From contig NZ_SMKO01000019.1 of the NCBI RefSeq assembly GCF_004348685.1, forward strand, positions 21,308 to 85,307: a DNA stretch of 64,000 nucleotides, given 5' to 3'. Positions 34,699 to 46,203 of the stretch are shown in pieces. Numbering within the stretch: position 1 is the first letter of the stretch; every line of letters starts with the position of its first letter. The translations under genes and the position numbers were made by a program. Origin of the DNA: Nonomuraea deserti (GTDB taxonomy: Bacteria > Actinomycetota > Actinomycetes > Streptosporangiales > Streptosporangiaceae). The notes below the pieces were generated by a model that had not been told where the DNA came from, ran no database searches, and saw only the letters and a program-made list of their open reading frames with translations.

Positions 34699-36255
34699 CT
34701 AGCGGATCACGTACGGGCTCGTGCTGGTGTGGCCGGCGCCGTTCGTGGCCGTGACGGAGGTCCAGGGGCCCGGAGGGACGTACGGCGCCCAGGCCGACTC
34801 GAACCGGCCGCCGGAGTGCCACTCCTGCCGGACCACCGCCCCCTGCGGGTCGAAGCGCAGCGAGCCGCCCCGCAGGTTGTGGCCCTCGACCAGGATGCCG
34901 GCCCGCCCGTCCCTGTCCTGCCTGACGGCGTTGACGATGATGGGCTGCTGCCAGCCGCTCGCGATGTCGTCGGCCAGCGAGGGCGTGTCGTAGCGGGCCT
35001 GGCAGGTGAAGAACGGATCCCACCCGTACGAGATGATCTTCACGGCGTGCGGGCCCGCGGCCATGATCTGCTGGTCGAGCCGGCTCTTCGTGGTCCGCCC
35101 GCGCAGCGGCAGCGGATCGACCCGCCCGCACTCGCCGGCGGCCGGGGTGGGTTCGAAGCCCTCGACGTTCACCCACAGCTCCACCCCGTCGGGCACCTTG
35201 CCGGCGGCCGCCTCGACGTATTCGCGCGTGGCCCCGTAGTAGGCCTGGGCGTTGCTGACGTCGCCCACCACGGGCACCAGCCGCGGCACGACCTTGGCGT
35301 CGGCCTCGTGCGCGCCGTGGACCGGCACCTTGCCCGTGCCGCGCCCGTCCTGGACGGCGATGGCCATGGGCGCTCCGGCCCGCGTCGCCGCGATGTCCTC
35401 CATGCCGTCGCCCGCCTGCTCGGGCGGGAACCCGCGCCCGCGGCGGGCGTCGATGTACGGGCTGACCAGGATCGGCTTGCCCGGCAGGACGTCGGCGACG
35501 ACGGCGTGCTGCGCGGTGTAGAGCTCGATGATCGGATCCTTCGGCGCGCGGTCCCGCATGGCCAGCTCGAACGACTGGTAGACCCCGCCGAAGGCGCCGG
35601 ACGCCCCGAAGCGCGCCCGGTAGTCGGCCAGCACCCGCGCGGTGAAGGCGTTCAGCGCGCGGGTGTGGTCGTGATCGGGCTCCCACGGCTTGTCCGCCCG
35701 CTGCGCCGCCGCGGGCAGCCCGGGGAAGACCTTCATGCCGTACGCCGCCGCCTCGGCCATCAGGTTGCCCAGCCCGTCGCCGTCCGTGGCGACGAGCACG
35801 AGGTCGTGCACGCGTTCGCGGCAGGTTTCCGCCAGCGACAGCCGGTAGAAGACGCGGCCCCCGCTCTCGATCCGCCGCTCGAGCCCGGGGCAGCGCAGCA
35901 TGCCCTTACCGAACTCCTCGCTGGTCGTGTACGTGTAGACCTGCCGGATCTCCTTGCCCGGCACCTGCGCGCACGGGCGGCCGTCGACGCGGCAGGCGGC
36001 GAACTCGGGGTCCTCGCGGGCGTTGAAGCGCGGGCCGAACGTGATGAGCGTGTCGCCGCCGATCGTGTGGATCGCCTCCACCATGCGCTGGGTCACGCAG
36101 CGGTCGGCCCGCGGGATGACCCAGTAGCCGGTGATCGCGTAGGGGGCGGTGACCCGGGTGTCGCGCGGCGGGCACTCCGCCGGCTCGGAGGAGCCGGGCA
36201 CGAACGCACCCACGACGAAGGCGACCGCGACGATCAGCCAGAGGATCCGGTGCAC
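34699..36255 (-). CDS. Secreted DUF4434-like protein (possible glycosidase-related barrel)
   Basis: 518 residues from a GTG at 36255, with GGAAGGGGC just upstream. A single N-terminal hydrophobic segment (ILWLIVAVAFVVGAFV) is a signal peptide or anchor. APYAITGYWVIPRADRCVTQRMVEAIHTIGGDTLIT matches the start of DUF4434, a barrel-like domain related to glycoside hydrolases. Several Cys in the first half could form disulfides outside the cell. The C-terminal 100 residues (about 420-518) look like an Ig-like beta domain (GRAGILVEGHNLRGGSLRFD). The catalytic role is unproven. Divergent from an SDR gene. Confidence 0.7.
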   Translation of the reverse strand: MHRILWLIVAVAFVVGAFVPGSSEPAECPPRDTRVTAPYAITGYWVIPRADRCVTQRMVEAIHTIGGDTLITFGPRFNAREDPEFAACRVDGRPCAQVPGKEIRQVYTYTTSEEFGKGMLRCPGLERRIESGGRVFYRLSLAETCRERVHDLVLVATDGDGLGNLMAEAAAYGMKVFPGLPAAAQRADKPWEPDHDHTRALNAFTARVLADYRARFGASGAFGGVYQSFELAMRDRAPKDPIIELYTAQHAVVADVLPGKPILVSPYIDARRGRGFPPEQAGDGMEDIAATRAGAPMAIAVQDGRGTGKVPVHGAHEADAKVVPRLVPVVGDVSNAQAYYGATREYVEAAAGKVPDGVELWVNVEGFEPTPAAGECGRVDPLPLRGRTTKSRLDQQIMAAGPHAVKIISYGWDPFFTCQARYDTPSLADDIASGWQQPIIVNAVRQDRDGRAGILVEGHNLRGGSLRFDPQGAVVRQEWHSGGRFESAWAPYVPPGPWTSVTATNGAGHTSTSPYVIR

Positions 36256-36363
36256 CCACGCCCCTTCCACGCCCGCACCCCAGCCTACGCACCGGCGCCG
36301 GCCCGGTGCGTGCCGGCGGGAGACTGATCGCGGAGAATGGCGGGGCAAGGGGGGTGCGGAATC

Positions 36364-37143
36364 GTGCACATCGATCTCACCGGGAAGACCGCGCTGGTCA
36401 CCGGGTCGACTCAGGGAATCGGGGCGGCCATCGCCGCCGGGCTGGCGCGGGCGGGGGCCCGGGTCGGGATCAACGGCCGCGGCGAGGGCTCGGTCGCCAA
36501 GGTCGTCGAGCGGATGGACGGCGACCTGGTCGCGGCGCCGGGCGACGTGTCCAAGGACGACGGGTGCGAGCGGGTGCTGAGCGTGCTCCCGCAGGTCGAC
36601 ATCCTGGTCAACAACCTGGGCATCTTCGGCGCGCAGCCTGCGCTGGAGATCGGCGACGACGAGTGGCGGCGCTACTTCGAGGTCAACGTGCTGGCCGCGG
36701 TCCGGCTCACCCGCGCCTACCTGCCGGGCATGATGGAGCGGGGCTGGGGCCGGATCCAGTACATCGCCAGCGACTCCGCCGTCGTGATCCCCGTCGAGAT
36801 GATCCACTACGGCATGACCAAGACGGCGCTGCTGGCCGTGTCCAGGGGGCTCGCCAAGGAGGCGGCGGGCAGCGGGGTCACGGTCAACTCCGTGATCGCG
36901 GGGCCGACGCACACCGGGGGCGTGGAGGACTTCGTCTATCAGCTGGTGGGCAGGGAGCTGCCGTGGGATGAGGCGCAGCGGGCGTTCATGCTGCGGCACC
37001 GGCCGCAGTCGCTGCTGCAGCGCCTGATCGAGCCCGAGGAGATCGCCAACATGGTGGTCTACCTGAGCTCGCCGCTCGCCTCGGCCACGACGGGCGCGGC
37101 GGTGCGGGTGGACGGCGGCTACGTGGACTCCATCATCCCTTAG
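36364..37143 (+). CDS. SDR-family oxidoreductase
   Basis: 259 residues from the GTG at 36364 (AAGGGGGGTG about 8 nt upstream). Motifs: TGSTQGIG cofactor loop, NNLGIFG, Ser in IASDSAV, YGMTK (Tyr and Lys), and the C-terminal VRVDGGYVDSI. The residue set after beta-2 (INGRGEGS, with Arg) suggests NADP(H). The substrate is unknown. Its 3' end overlaps the convergent flavin monooxygenase by 11 bp. Confidence 0.9.
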   Translation: MHIDLTGKTALVTGSTQGIGAAIAAGLARAGARVGINGRGEGSVAKVVERMDGDLVAAPGDVSKDDGCERVLSVLPQVDILVNNLGIFGAQPALEIGDDEWRRYFEVNVLAAVRLTRAYLPGMMERGWGRIQYIASDSAVVIPVEMIHYGMTKTALLAVSRGLAKEAAGSGVTVNSVIAGPTHTGGVEDFVYQLVGRELPWDEAQRAFMLRHRPQSLLQRLIEPEEIANMVVYLSSPLASATTGAAVRVDGGYVDSIIP

Positions 37144-38281
37144 CGCGCCGGTCCAGGCCGGACAGCTGCCAGGCCAGCCGGCGCCGCACGACGGGCAGCC
37201 GGCCCGCCAGCCGCAGCACGAGGTTGCGCAGCGGCCGCCTGGCCGCGCTCATGGTGGCCAGCGTCGTCAGGCGGCTCGCCAGCCCCACCACCTTCTCGGC
37301 GACGGGGCGGCGGGCCGCGGCGTAGCCGTCGAGCAGGTCGGGCGAGCCGCCTCCGAGCACTTCCGACAGCGTCTCGCCCAGCATGACGGCGTCCTCGATG
37401 CCGAGGTTCATGCCCTGCCCGCCGGCCGGCGAGTGCACGTGCGCCGCGTCGCCGGCCAGCAGCACCCGCCCCTTCCTGTACGTCTGCGCGATGCGGTGGT
37501 GGACGCGGAAGCGGGAGCCCCACACCACCTCCTCCACCACGGCGGGCACGGCCTCGGGCCCGCGCGTGCCGAGCAGCCGCTGCACGAACGCCACGCCGGG
37601 CTCGTGCGGGGCCTCGTCGACGGTGGCCACGATCCGGTGCAGCCCGTCGGGCAACGGCGCGACGACCACCAGGCCGTCGGGCGAGAAGTACAGGATGACC
37701 TCGTCGTGCGGTACGCCGCCGCTCAGCCGCACGTCGGCGAGGGTGAACGACTCGGCGTAGGTGCCGCCGCCGAAGGCGATGCCCGACTGCTCGCGTACGA
37801 CGCTGTGCATGCCGTCGGCGCCCACCAGGTAGGCGGCCCGCACCGAGCGCCCGTCGTCGAGCGCGGCGGTGACTCCGCCGGCGTCCTGCGCGAACGAGGT
37901 CACCCGCACGGGCCGCAGCACCTTGCCGCCCAGCTCCTCCAGCCGGGCCAGCAGGTACGCCTCCGTGTCGGCCTGGGAGATCATCAGCGTGTACGGGTAG
38001 CGCGTGGGCAGCCCGTCGAAGGGCACCGGCACCAGCAGCCGGTCGCGGTCGCGGATGGTGAAGCGGGGGGTGTGCACCCCGCGTTCGACGAGCGCCGGGG
38101 TGACGCCGTACGGCTCCAGCAGCTCCAGCGTGCGGGAGTGCACGACGGCGGCCCTGGAGGTGTTGGCGCCCTCGGCCTGCCCGTCGACGATGACCACGTC
38201 GTGGCCGAGCCGGGTCAGGACGACGGCGGTGGCCAGCCCCACGGGGCCGGCGCCGACGACGAGCACGTCTGTGTTGATCAT
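37133..38281 (-). CDS. FAD-dependent aromatic-type monooxygenase (PHBH fold)
   Basis: 382 residues. The Rossmann motif GAGPVGLATAVVL is at the N-terminus, the DG motif region reads YLVGADGMHSVVREQSG, and the GD motif is RVLLAGDAAHVHSPAGGQGMNLGIEDA. These three define class A flavoprotein monooxygenases that hydroxylate aromatic or polyketide-like compounds with NAD(P)H and O2. The thioredoxin-like C-terminal extension of larger members is missing, so it is a short form. It is divergent from, and almost certainly controlled by, the adjacent TetR regulator; antibiotic or phenolic detoxification is a possible role. Confidence 0.9.
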   Translation of the reverse strand: MINTDVLVVGAGPVGLATAVVLTRLGHDVVIVDGQAEGANTSRAAVVHSRTLELLEPYGVTPALVERGVHTPRFTIRDRDRLLVPVPFDGLPTRYPYTLMISQADTEAYLLARLEELGGKVLRPVRVTSFAQDAGGVTAALDDGRSVRAAYLVGADGMHSVVREQSGIAFGGGTYAESFTLADVRLSGGVPHDEVILYFSPDGLVVVAPLPDGLHRIVATVDEAPHEPGVAFVQRLLGTRGPEAVPAVVEEVVWGSRFRVHHRIAQTYRKGRVLLAGDAAHVHSPAGGQGMNLGIEDAVMLGETLSEVLGGGSPDLLDGYAAARRPVAEKVVGLASRLTTLATMSAARRPLRNLVLRLAGRLPVVRRRLAWQLSGLDRRAKG

Positions 38282-38308
38282 TTCTCCTCCTCAGGAGGGC
38301 CAACGTTC

Positions 38309-38380
38309 GTAGGCCAACAACTGTTGACGTTAGAGACGGGGATCTGGATTGTCAACAGACGTTGGCCTACAGTTGTTGAC
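38309..38380. promoter_or_regulatory. TetR operator array between monooxygenase and regulator
   Basis: A 20-bp element at 38309-38328 (GTAGGCCAACAACTGTTGAC) and its near-perfect inverted copy at 38351-38370 face each other across 22 bp. A further half-site AGTTGTTGAC at 38371-38380 touches the TetR start, and CCAACGTT lies just left of the first element. This is a strong operator set for the divergent pair. Confidence 0.8.
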
Positions 38381-38932
38381 ATGAGGAGATCCTCCAGCGA
38401 GACGAAGGCGCTCATCCTGGCCGCGGCCCGCGAGCGGTTCGCCGCCGACGGCTACGAGCGGGCCACGATCAGGGCCATCGCCGCCGACGCGGGCATCGAC
38501 CCGGCCCAGGTCATGCGGTGCTTCGGCAGCAAGGACCGGTTATTCGCCGCGGCGTGCGCCGTCGACCTCCACCTGCCCGACCTGCTCGGCACGCCGCCCG
38601 GCGAGATCGCCGCCGCGCTCGTACGTCATTTCCTGGAGCGCTGGGAGTCCGGCGAGACCCTGCAGATCCTGCTACGCACGGGGGTCACGAACGCGACGGC
38701 GGCCGAGCGCATGCGCGCCGTCTTCACCACGCAGCTCGTCCCCGTCGCGGCCGCGCTGACCGGCGATCCGGAGGGGGCTCCGGTCCGGGCCGGGCTCGTC
38801 TCCACGCAAATACTCGGAATGGCCCTGTGCCGTTATGTTCTGGCTTTCCCTCCCATGGCCGCGCTGACCAGGGAAGAAGTCGTCGAGGCGATAGGCCCGG
38901 CCGTTCACCGCCATCTCGGCATCGAATCGTGA
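38381..38932 (+). CDS. TetR-family regulator of the flavin monooxygenase
   Basis: 183 residues from the ATG at 38381, which directly abuts the operator array (no Shine-Dalgarno, so a leaderless or very short leader is likely). The HTH is at residues 20-45 (ATIRAIAADAGIDPAQVMRCFGSKDRLF). The C-terminal ligand domain has the TetR_C-like tail (LGMALCRYVLAFPPMAALTREEVVEAI). Divergent from the monooxygenase; it should repress both until a substrate-like ligand appears. Confidence 0.9.
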   Translation: MRRSSSETKALILAAARERFAADGYERATIRAIAADAGIDPAQVMRCFGSKDRLFAAACAVDLHLPDLLGTPPGEIAAALVRHFLERWESGETLQILLRTGVTNATAAERMRAVFTTQLVPVAAALTGDPEGAPVRAGLVSTQILGMALCRYVLAFPPMAALTREEVVEAIGPAVHRHLGIES

Positions 38933-38975
38933 TGCACAACAGTCCCGCCGTTAACTGCGATAGCAACTGCCCTCT

Positions 38976-39004
38976 TTGCACACACAATCAGATCATGTTA
39001 GATG
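38976..39004 (+). promoter_or_regulatory. Sigma70-type promoter of the Glp-like transporter operon
   Basis: TTGCAC (38976-38981) and TAGATG (38999-39004) are 17 bp apart, 19 bp before the first ATG (39024), with AAAGGAA as ribosome-binding site at 39011-39017. The surrounding 80 bp are AT-richer than the coding DNA. Confidence 0.55.
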
Positions 39005-39023
39005 GAGAGCAAAGGAACTGATC

Positions 39024-40142
39024 ATGCGCCGGCAGAGAGGACCGGGCACCGTGACGCTGATACTCGACGGCGTCTTCGTGCGGCGGCGCGGGGAGACCTG
39101 GCTCGACGACATTCACCTGGAATTACCGAACGGATTGACCACCCTCGTCGGCCCCATGACCGCGGGAAAGACGACATTGATGCGCGTCGCAGCCGGTTTA
39201 CTGCCGCCCGACTCCGGCCGGGTGGTGGTCGACGGAAAGGACGTGACCGGCATTTCCGTGCGCAAACGCTCGGTCGCCTTCGTCTATCAGCAATTCATCA
39301 ACTACCCGTCCCTGACCGTCTACGAGAACATCGCCTCGCCGCTCCGCCTCGACCCGAAGTCCCGCCGCGACGGGATCGACCGGCGGGTGCGCGAGGTGGC
39401 CGAGCTCATGGGCATCGCGGGGCTGCTCGACCGCCGGCCCGCCGAGCTGTCGGGCGGCCAGCAGCAGCGCACCGCCATCGCCCGCGCCCTGGCCCGCCCC
39501 GTCGACGTGCTGCTGCTCGACGAGCCCCTGGCCAACCTGGACTTCAAGCTGCGCGAACAGCTCCGCTCCGACCTGAAGACCATGTTCGCCGGCTCCTCCG
39601 GCGTCGTCCTCTACGCCACCGCCGACCCGAACGAGGCGCTGACGTTCGCCGCGCCGACCGTGGTCCTGGGCGAGGGCAGGGTCCAGCACACCGGCGACGT
39701 GGCCGAAATGTACGCCCACCCGCCCACGCTGGCCGTAGCGGCCACGCTCAGCGACCCCCCGCTCAACCTGCTGCCCGGCGTCGTACGCGACGGCCGCATC
39801 GAATGCCTCGGCACGTCGTTCCCCGCGCCCCGCGCGCACGCCCAGGGCCACCACGTCATGCTCGGCGTGCGCCCCCACCAGGTCAGCATCACCCCGAACG
39901 GCCACGCCGCGCTCGAACTGCCCGCCGAGATCCGGCTCGCCGAGGTCACGGGCAGCGCGACGTTCCTGCACCTGCTGCTCCAGGACGGCCTCCACCTGGT
40001 CGCCCACCTGGAGGGCACCCAGCTCTTCACACCGGGCGAGTCCACGGTCGCCTACGTGGACCCGGCGCACGTCTTCGTCTTCGACGAGTCCGGGGGACGC
40101 CTGCTCGCCACCAGCGCCGCGGAGGTCGACCTGCATGGCTGA
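39024..40142 (+). CDS. glpS: ABC ATPase of a glycerol-type importer (GlpS-like), H-loop histidine missing
   Basis: 372 residues. Walker A is GPMTAGKT (Lys49), Q-loop FVYQQF (89-90), signature LSGGQ (142-146) and Walker B LLLDEP (Asp166-Glu167). The H-loop position reads YATADPNEAL with Ala200 where CUT1 ATPases have His (VTHDQ). A C-terminal OB-like regulatory domain follows. Its context is decisive: two ATPases, two permeases, a 91-residue DUF2160-like protein and a large binding protein, in the order I recall for Rhizobium glpSTPQUV (glycerol import). It probably forms a heterodimer with the next ATPase. First gene of the operon, overlapping the next by 8 bp. Confidence 0.82.
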   Translation: MRRQRGPGTVTLILDGVFVRRRGETWLDDIHLELPNGLTTLVGPMTAGKTTLMRVAAGLLPPDSGRVVVDGKDVTGISVRKRSVAFVYQQFINYPSLTVYENIASPLRLDPKSRRDGIDRRVREVAELMGIAGLLDRRPAELSGGQQQRTAIARALARPVDVLLLDEPLANLDFKLREQLRSDLKTMFAGSSGVVLYATADPNEALTFAAPTVVLGEGRVQHTGDVAEMYAHPPTLAVAATLSDPPLNLLPGVVRDGRIECLGTSFPAPRAHAQGHHVMLGVRPHQVSITPNGHAALELPAEIRLAEVTGSATFLHLLLQDGLHLVAHLEGTQLFTPGESTVAYVDPAHVFVFDESGGRLLATSAAEVDLHG

Positions 40143-41225
40143 CATCCGCCTCGAAGGCGTGGGACACAGCTACGACGGCGGCCGCACGTGGGCGCTCAAG
40201 CCGATGACCTGGACGTGGCAGAGCTCGCGGGCGTACGCGCTGCTGGGGCCGAGCGGCTGCGGCAAGACCACGCTGCTGAACATCATCTCCGGCCTGATCA
40301 CGCCCACGACAGGCCGGATCTGGTTCGGCGACCGCGAGGTCACCGGCGTGCCGACGGCCGGCCGCAACATCGCGCAGGTCTTCCAGTTCCCGGTCCTGTA
40401 CGAGGAGATGTCGGTCTACGACAACCTCGCCTTCCCCCTCCGTAACCGGAAATTTCCCAAGAAAGAGGTGGACCAGCGCGTCCGCCAGGTCTCCCAGCTC
40501 CTGGGCCTCGACCAGGTGCTGCGCCGCAGGTCGCGCCGGCTCGACCCGGGCCGCCAGCAGATCGTCAGCCTGGGCCGCGGCCTGGTGCGCCCCCAGGTGG
40601 CGGCGGTCCTGCTGGACGAGCCGCTGACCGTGGTCGACCCGGCGCTGAAGTGGACGCTGCGCAGCAAGCTCAAGGAGATCCACCGCGACACCGGCCACAC
40701 GCTGATCTACGTCACCCACGACCAGACGGAGGCGCTGACGTTCGCCGACGAGGTCGTGGTGCTCAACGACGGGGCGATCGTGCAGACGGGCCCGCCCGCC
40801 GAGCTGTTCCTGTCGCCGACGCACGAGTTCGTGGGGCACTTCATCGGCTCGCCGGGCATGAACATGGTGCCCGGCGAGATCGTCGGCGACGTCGTACGCG
40901 TCGGCACGGCCGACGTGGGCGCCGCCCCCGACGGTCTGCCGGCGGGACCGGTCAGGATCGGGGTGCGGCCCGAGTTCGTCCGCATCGCCGGGCCGGACGC
41001 CTCCCCCGGCGCGGCCGCCACGGTCACCGGGATCGACCGCATGGGCGCCTACGACCTCGTGCACACCCGGGTCGGCGAGCACCCGGTGATCGTCAAGACC
41101 GAGGCCGGCTCCGCCTGCGAGCCGGACGCGGTCGTGTGCCTCCACTTCCCCGCCGACCGGACGTTCCTGTTCCGCGACGAGGTCAGGTGCGGCTCCCTCG
41201 CGCCGCTGAACGGAAGGGGGCCGGC

Positions 41226-41229
<4 letters not shown>
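40135..41229 (+). CDS. glpT: ABC ATPase of a glycerol-type importer (GlpT-like), degenerate signature
   Basis: 364 residues. Walker A GPSGCGKT (Lys44), Walker B VLLDEP (Asp161-Glu162) and H-loop VTHDQ (His195) are canonical. The signature motif reads LDPGR (136-140) in place of LSGGQ. A TOBE-type domain follows (PVRIGVRPEFVRI). Pairing with the preceding ATPase would give one complete ATP site (this Walker A/B and His with the other LSGGQ) and one degenerate site. The ATG overlaps the previous gene by 8 bp, and its own stop overlaps the permease start (ATGA). Confidence 0.85.
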
Positions 41230-42179
<950 letters not shown>

Positions 42180-42183
42180 GCCG

Positions 42184-42990
42184 ATGAGACGGCTCCCGTG
42201 GGCGCGCACGGTCTTCTGGCTCTACGTGGCCACGCTCATGCTGCCGATCCTGTGGATGTTCGGCATGTCGATCCGGCCGAACCAGGACATCCTCGGCAGC
42301 TTCTCGCTCATCCCCGAACGGGTGACGTTCGACAACTACGCCACGTTCTTCGGGGAGACGTCGTGGTATTCGAGCTATCTGAACTCCATCATCTACACCT
42401 CGCTCAACGCCGTGATGTCGCTCATCGTGGCGTTGCCCGCCGCCTACGCCTTCTCGCGTTTCCGGTTCGCCGGTGACAAACATCTGTTCTTCTGGCTGCT
42501 GACGAACCGGATGGCGCCGCCGGCGGTGTTCCTGCTCCCGTTCTTCCAGATCTACCAGAGCGTCGGCCTCTTCGACACGCACCTCGGCGTGGCCATCGCG
42601 CACATGCTCTTCAACGTGCCGCTCGCCGTCTGGATTCTCGAGGGTTTCATGTCGGGGATCCCCCGGGAGATCGACGAGACCGCCGCGATCGACGGCTATT
42701 CGCTGCCGCGCTTCTTCGTCCGGATATTCCTGCCGATGATCCGCTCGGCCATCGGCGTGACCGCGTTCTTCTGCTTCATGTTCAGCTGGGTCGAACTGCT
42801 GATCGCCAGGACCATCACCTCGGTGAACGCCAAGCCCATCGCCGCGTCGATGACGCGGACGGTGAGCGCGGCGGGCGTCGACTGGGGCCTGCTGGCGACC
42901 GCGGGAGTGCTGACGATCGTGCCGGGCGCGATCGTCATCTGGTTCGTCCGCAACTACATCGCCAAGGGCTTCGCCATGGGGAGGGTGTAG
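42184..42990 (+). CDS. glpQ: Permease of the glycerol-type importer (GlpQ-like)
   Basis: 268 residues, MalG-class with six membrane helices. The EAA loop (PREIDETAAIDGYSLPRFFVRIFLPMIRSAI) is at about residues 158-188. The start ATG is 4 bp after the previous stop, behind a GGTGAG ribosome-binding site. Partner of the GlpP-like permease in one heterodimeric channel. Confidence 0.85.
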   Translation: MRRLPWARTVFWLYVATLMLPILWMFGMSIRPNQDILGSFSLIPERVTFDNYATFFGETSWYSSYLNSIIYTSLNAVMSLIVALPAAYAFSRFRFAGDKHLFFWLLTNRMAPPAVFLLPFFQIYQSVGLFDTHLGVAIAHMLFNVPLAVWILEGFMSGIPREIDETAAIDGYSLPRFFVRIFLPMIRSAIGVTAFFCFMFSWVELLIARTITSVNAKPIAASMTRTVSAAGVDWGLLATAGVLTIVPGAIVIWFVRNYIAKGFAMGRV

Positions 42991-42992
42991 CA

Positions 42993-43268
42993 GTGCTCGA
43001 CTGGATGGTCTGGACCGTCCCCACGGCCCTGGTCTTCGCCGGCCTCGCCGTGCTGCTGATCGCCATGACGGTCTGGGGCCGCATCTCGCCTCCCGTGGCC
43101 AGGCGGGGCTTCCTGCGCATCGAGACCGATCGGGGCGACCGGCTCTACATCGGCCTGATCAGCGCCGCCGTCGTGCTGGCGGGCTGGATCGCAATCACCG
43201 ACCTGTCCATGTGGCTGGCGCTCGGCTGCGCGCTGCTCGTGGCGGTCGCGATCGGCATATGGGGCTAA
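42993..43268 (+). CDS. glpU: DUF2160-like small membrane protein (GlpU-like)
   Basis: 91 residues from a GTG, 2 bp after the permease stop. Three membrane helices are likely: about 6-27, 53-70 and 73-90. The pattern WMVWTVPTALVF, then GFLRIETDRGDRLYIGL, matches DUF2160, the small protein found inside rhizobial-type glycerol ABC operons. Its role is unknown; position between the permeases and binding protein suggests an accessory subunit of the importer. Confidence 0.8.
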   Translation: MLDWMVWTVPTALVFAGLAVLLIAMTVWGRISPPVARRGFLRIETDRGDRLYIGLISAAVVLAGWIAITDLSMWLALGCALLVAVAIGIWG

Positions 43269-43286
43269 CGGAAAGGGAGTCAAACG

Positions 43287-45071
<1,785 letters not shown>

Positions 45072-45126
45072 CGGAAGAGCAGGGAAGCGGGGCGGCCGGC
45101 GACGGAGCCGGGAGGAGGGCAGGAGC

Positions 45127-45156
45127 GCCGCCGCCCGTGGCAGGCCGGGCGGCGGC
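45127..45156. terminator. Bidirectional hairpin between the Glp-like operon and the esterase
   Basis: GCCGCCGCCCG (45127-45137) pairs perfectly with CGGGCGGCGGC (45146-45156) around an 8-nt loop, in the 91-bp spacer between two convergent stops. Confidence 0.8.
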
Positions 45157-45162
45157 CGTCCG

Positions 45163-46203
45163 TCAGCCCGCCAGCCGGCGGGCCAGCCAGTCGAAGGCCC
45201 GCTCCTGCATGGGCACGTCGAAGCTGTGCGGCACGTCGGCGAACACCGCCTCGTAGTTCTCCGGGGCGTCGCGGTAGCGTTCGCCGATCGTGGCGTGGGC
45301 GCGCCGCATCCCCGGCTCGGGGAAGAGCTCGTCGCGCAGGGCGTACTGGACCATGAGGGGTTCGGGGGCGCGGGCGGCCACCAGGTCGGGCCAGTCGCCC
45401 AGGAGGGGCAGGCCCGGCGGGTAGAACATCCAGGTGTGCTTGGCGACGTGCCCGCCGAGCATGTCGCGGTAGGAGGAGACCATCGCGGCGACGACGACCG
45501 CGCGCACCTGCGGGTCGAAGGCGCCGAGCAGGGCCGCCCGCAGCCCGCCGCCGGACAGTCCCGCGCACCCGACCGGCCCGACGTCCGGCCGGGAGCGCAG
45601 GTACGCAGCCGCGGCCAGGTCCTCGCCCGCGACCACGCCCGCGAACGACGTGCCGAGCATCGCGCAGTGTTTGGCCACGACGTGCTCGTGCGCGATGGCG
45701 GCCAGGTCGTAGCGGTCGGCCTCGCTCTCCGGGCCGTCCCCGATCTCCAGCGGGAAGCGGCGGCTGCCCCAGACGAACACGTCGTGCGCGAGCACCGCGA
45801 AGCCCCTGCGGGCCAGCTCGCCGGCGAACGCGCGACCGCCGTAGAGGTCGCGCCGCAACCTGCGCACCTCGGGCGACGGCCCTTCGGGACCGTCGGCGAT
45901 CTTCTCCTTGCCGGCCCATTTCATCCCGGCGTGGCAGTGCAGCGCCACCACCCCGGGCAGGGGCCCGTCCGCGCCGCGCGGGCGCAGCAGGAACGCGCGG
46001 GTGCGCGGCCCGAACCCCACCGACCAGGACAGCTCCTCGCCGGCCAGGTCGCCCTCGGTCCAGGTGCGCTCGACCCGCACGTCACCGGCGGTCAGGTCGA
46101 GCACCCCCATCGCCGCACGCGCCGCCGCGCGCAGTTCGGGCCCGCCGAGCACGGGGTACAGCCCGCGCTGCGCCGCGGCGATCCCGGCCAGCTCAGCGAA
46201 CAC
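45163..46203 (-). CDS. Alpha/beta hydrolase of the acetyl-xylan/dienelactone type
   Basis: 346 residues from a GTG overlapping the next gene by 11 bp. Core motifs: VVALHCHAGMKWAGKEK near the first catalytic strand, the nucleophile in GCAGLSGGGLRAA (Ser), YALRDELFPEP (Asp candidate) and VPHSFDVPM (His). No signal peptide, so it acts inside the cell on imported, esterified sugar acids or oligosaccharides. The long insertion (residues 95-160) is like that of plant-cell-wall carbohydrate esterases. It is the last gene of the minus-strand set with the Gfo/Idh/MocA oxidoreductase and sugar importer. Confidence 0.8.
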   Translation of the reverse strand: MFAELAGIAAAQRGLYPVLGGPELRAAARAAMGVLDLTAGDVRVERTWTEGDLAGEELSWSVGFGPRTRAFLLRPRGADGPLPGVVALHCHAGMKWAGKEKIADGPEGPSPEVRRLRRDLYGGRAFAGELARRGFAVLAHDVFVWGSRRFPLEIGDGPESEADRYDLAAIAHEHVVAKHCAMLGTSFAGVVAGEDLAAAAYLRSRPDVGPVGCAGLSGGGLRAALLGAFDPQVRAVVVAAMVSSYRDMLGGHVAKHTWMFYPPGLPLLGDWPDLVAARAPEPLMVQYALRDELFPEPGMRRAHATIGERYRDAPENYEAVFADVPHSFDVPMQERAFDWLARRLAG

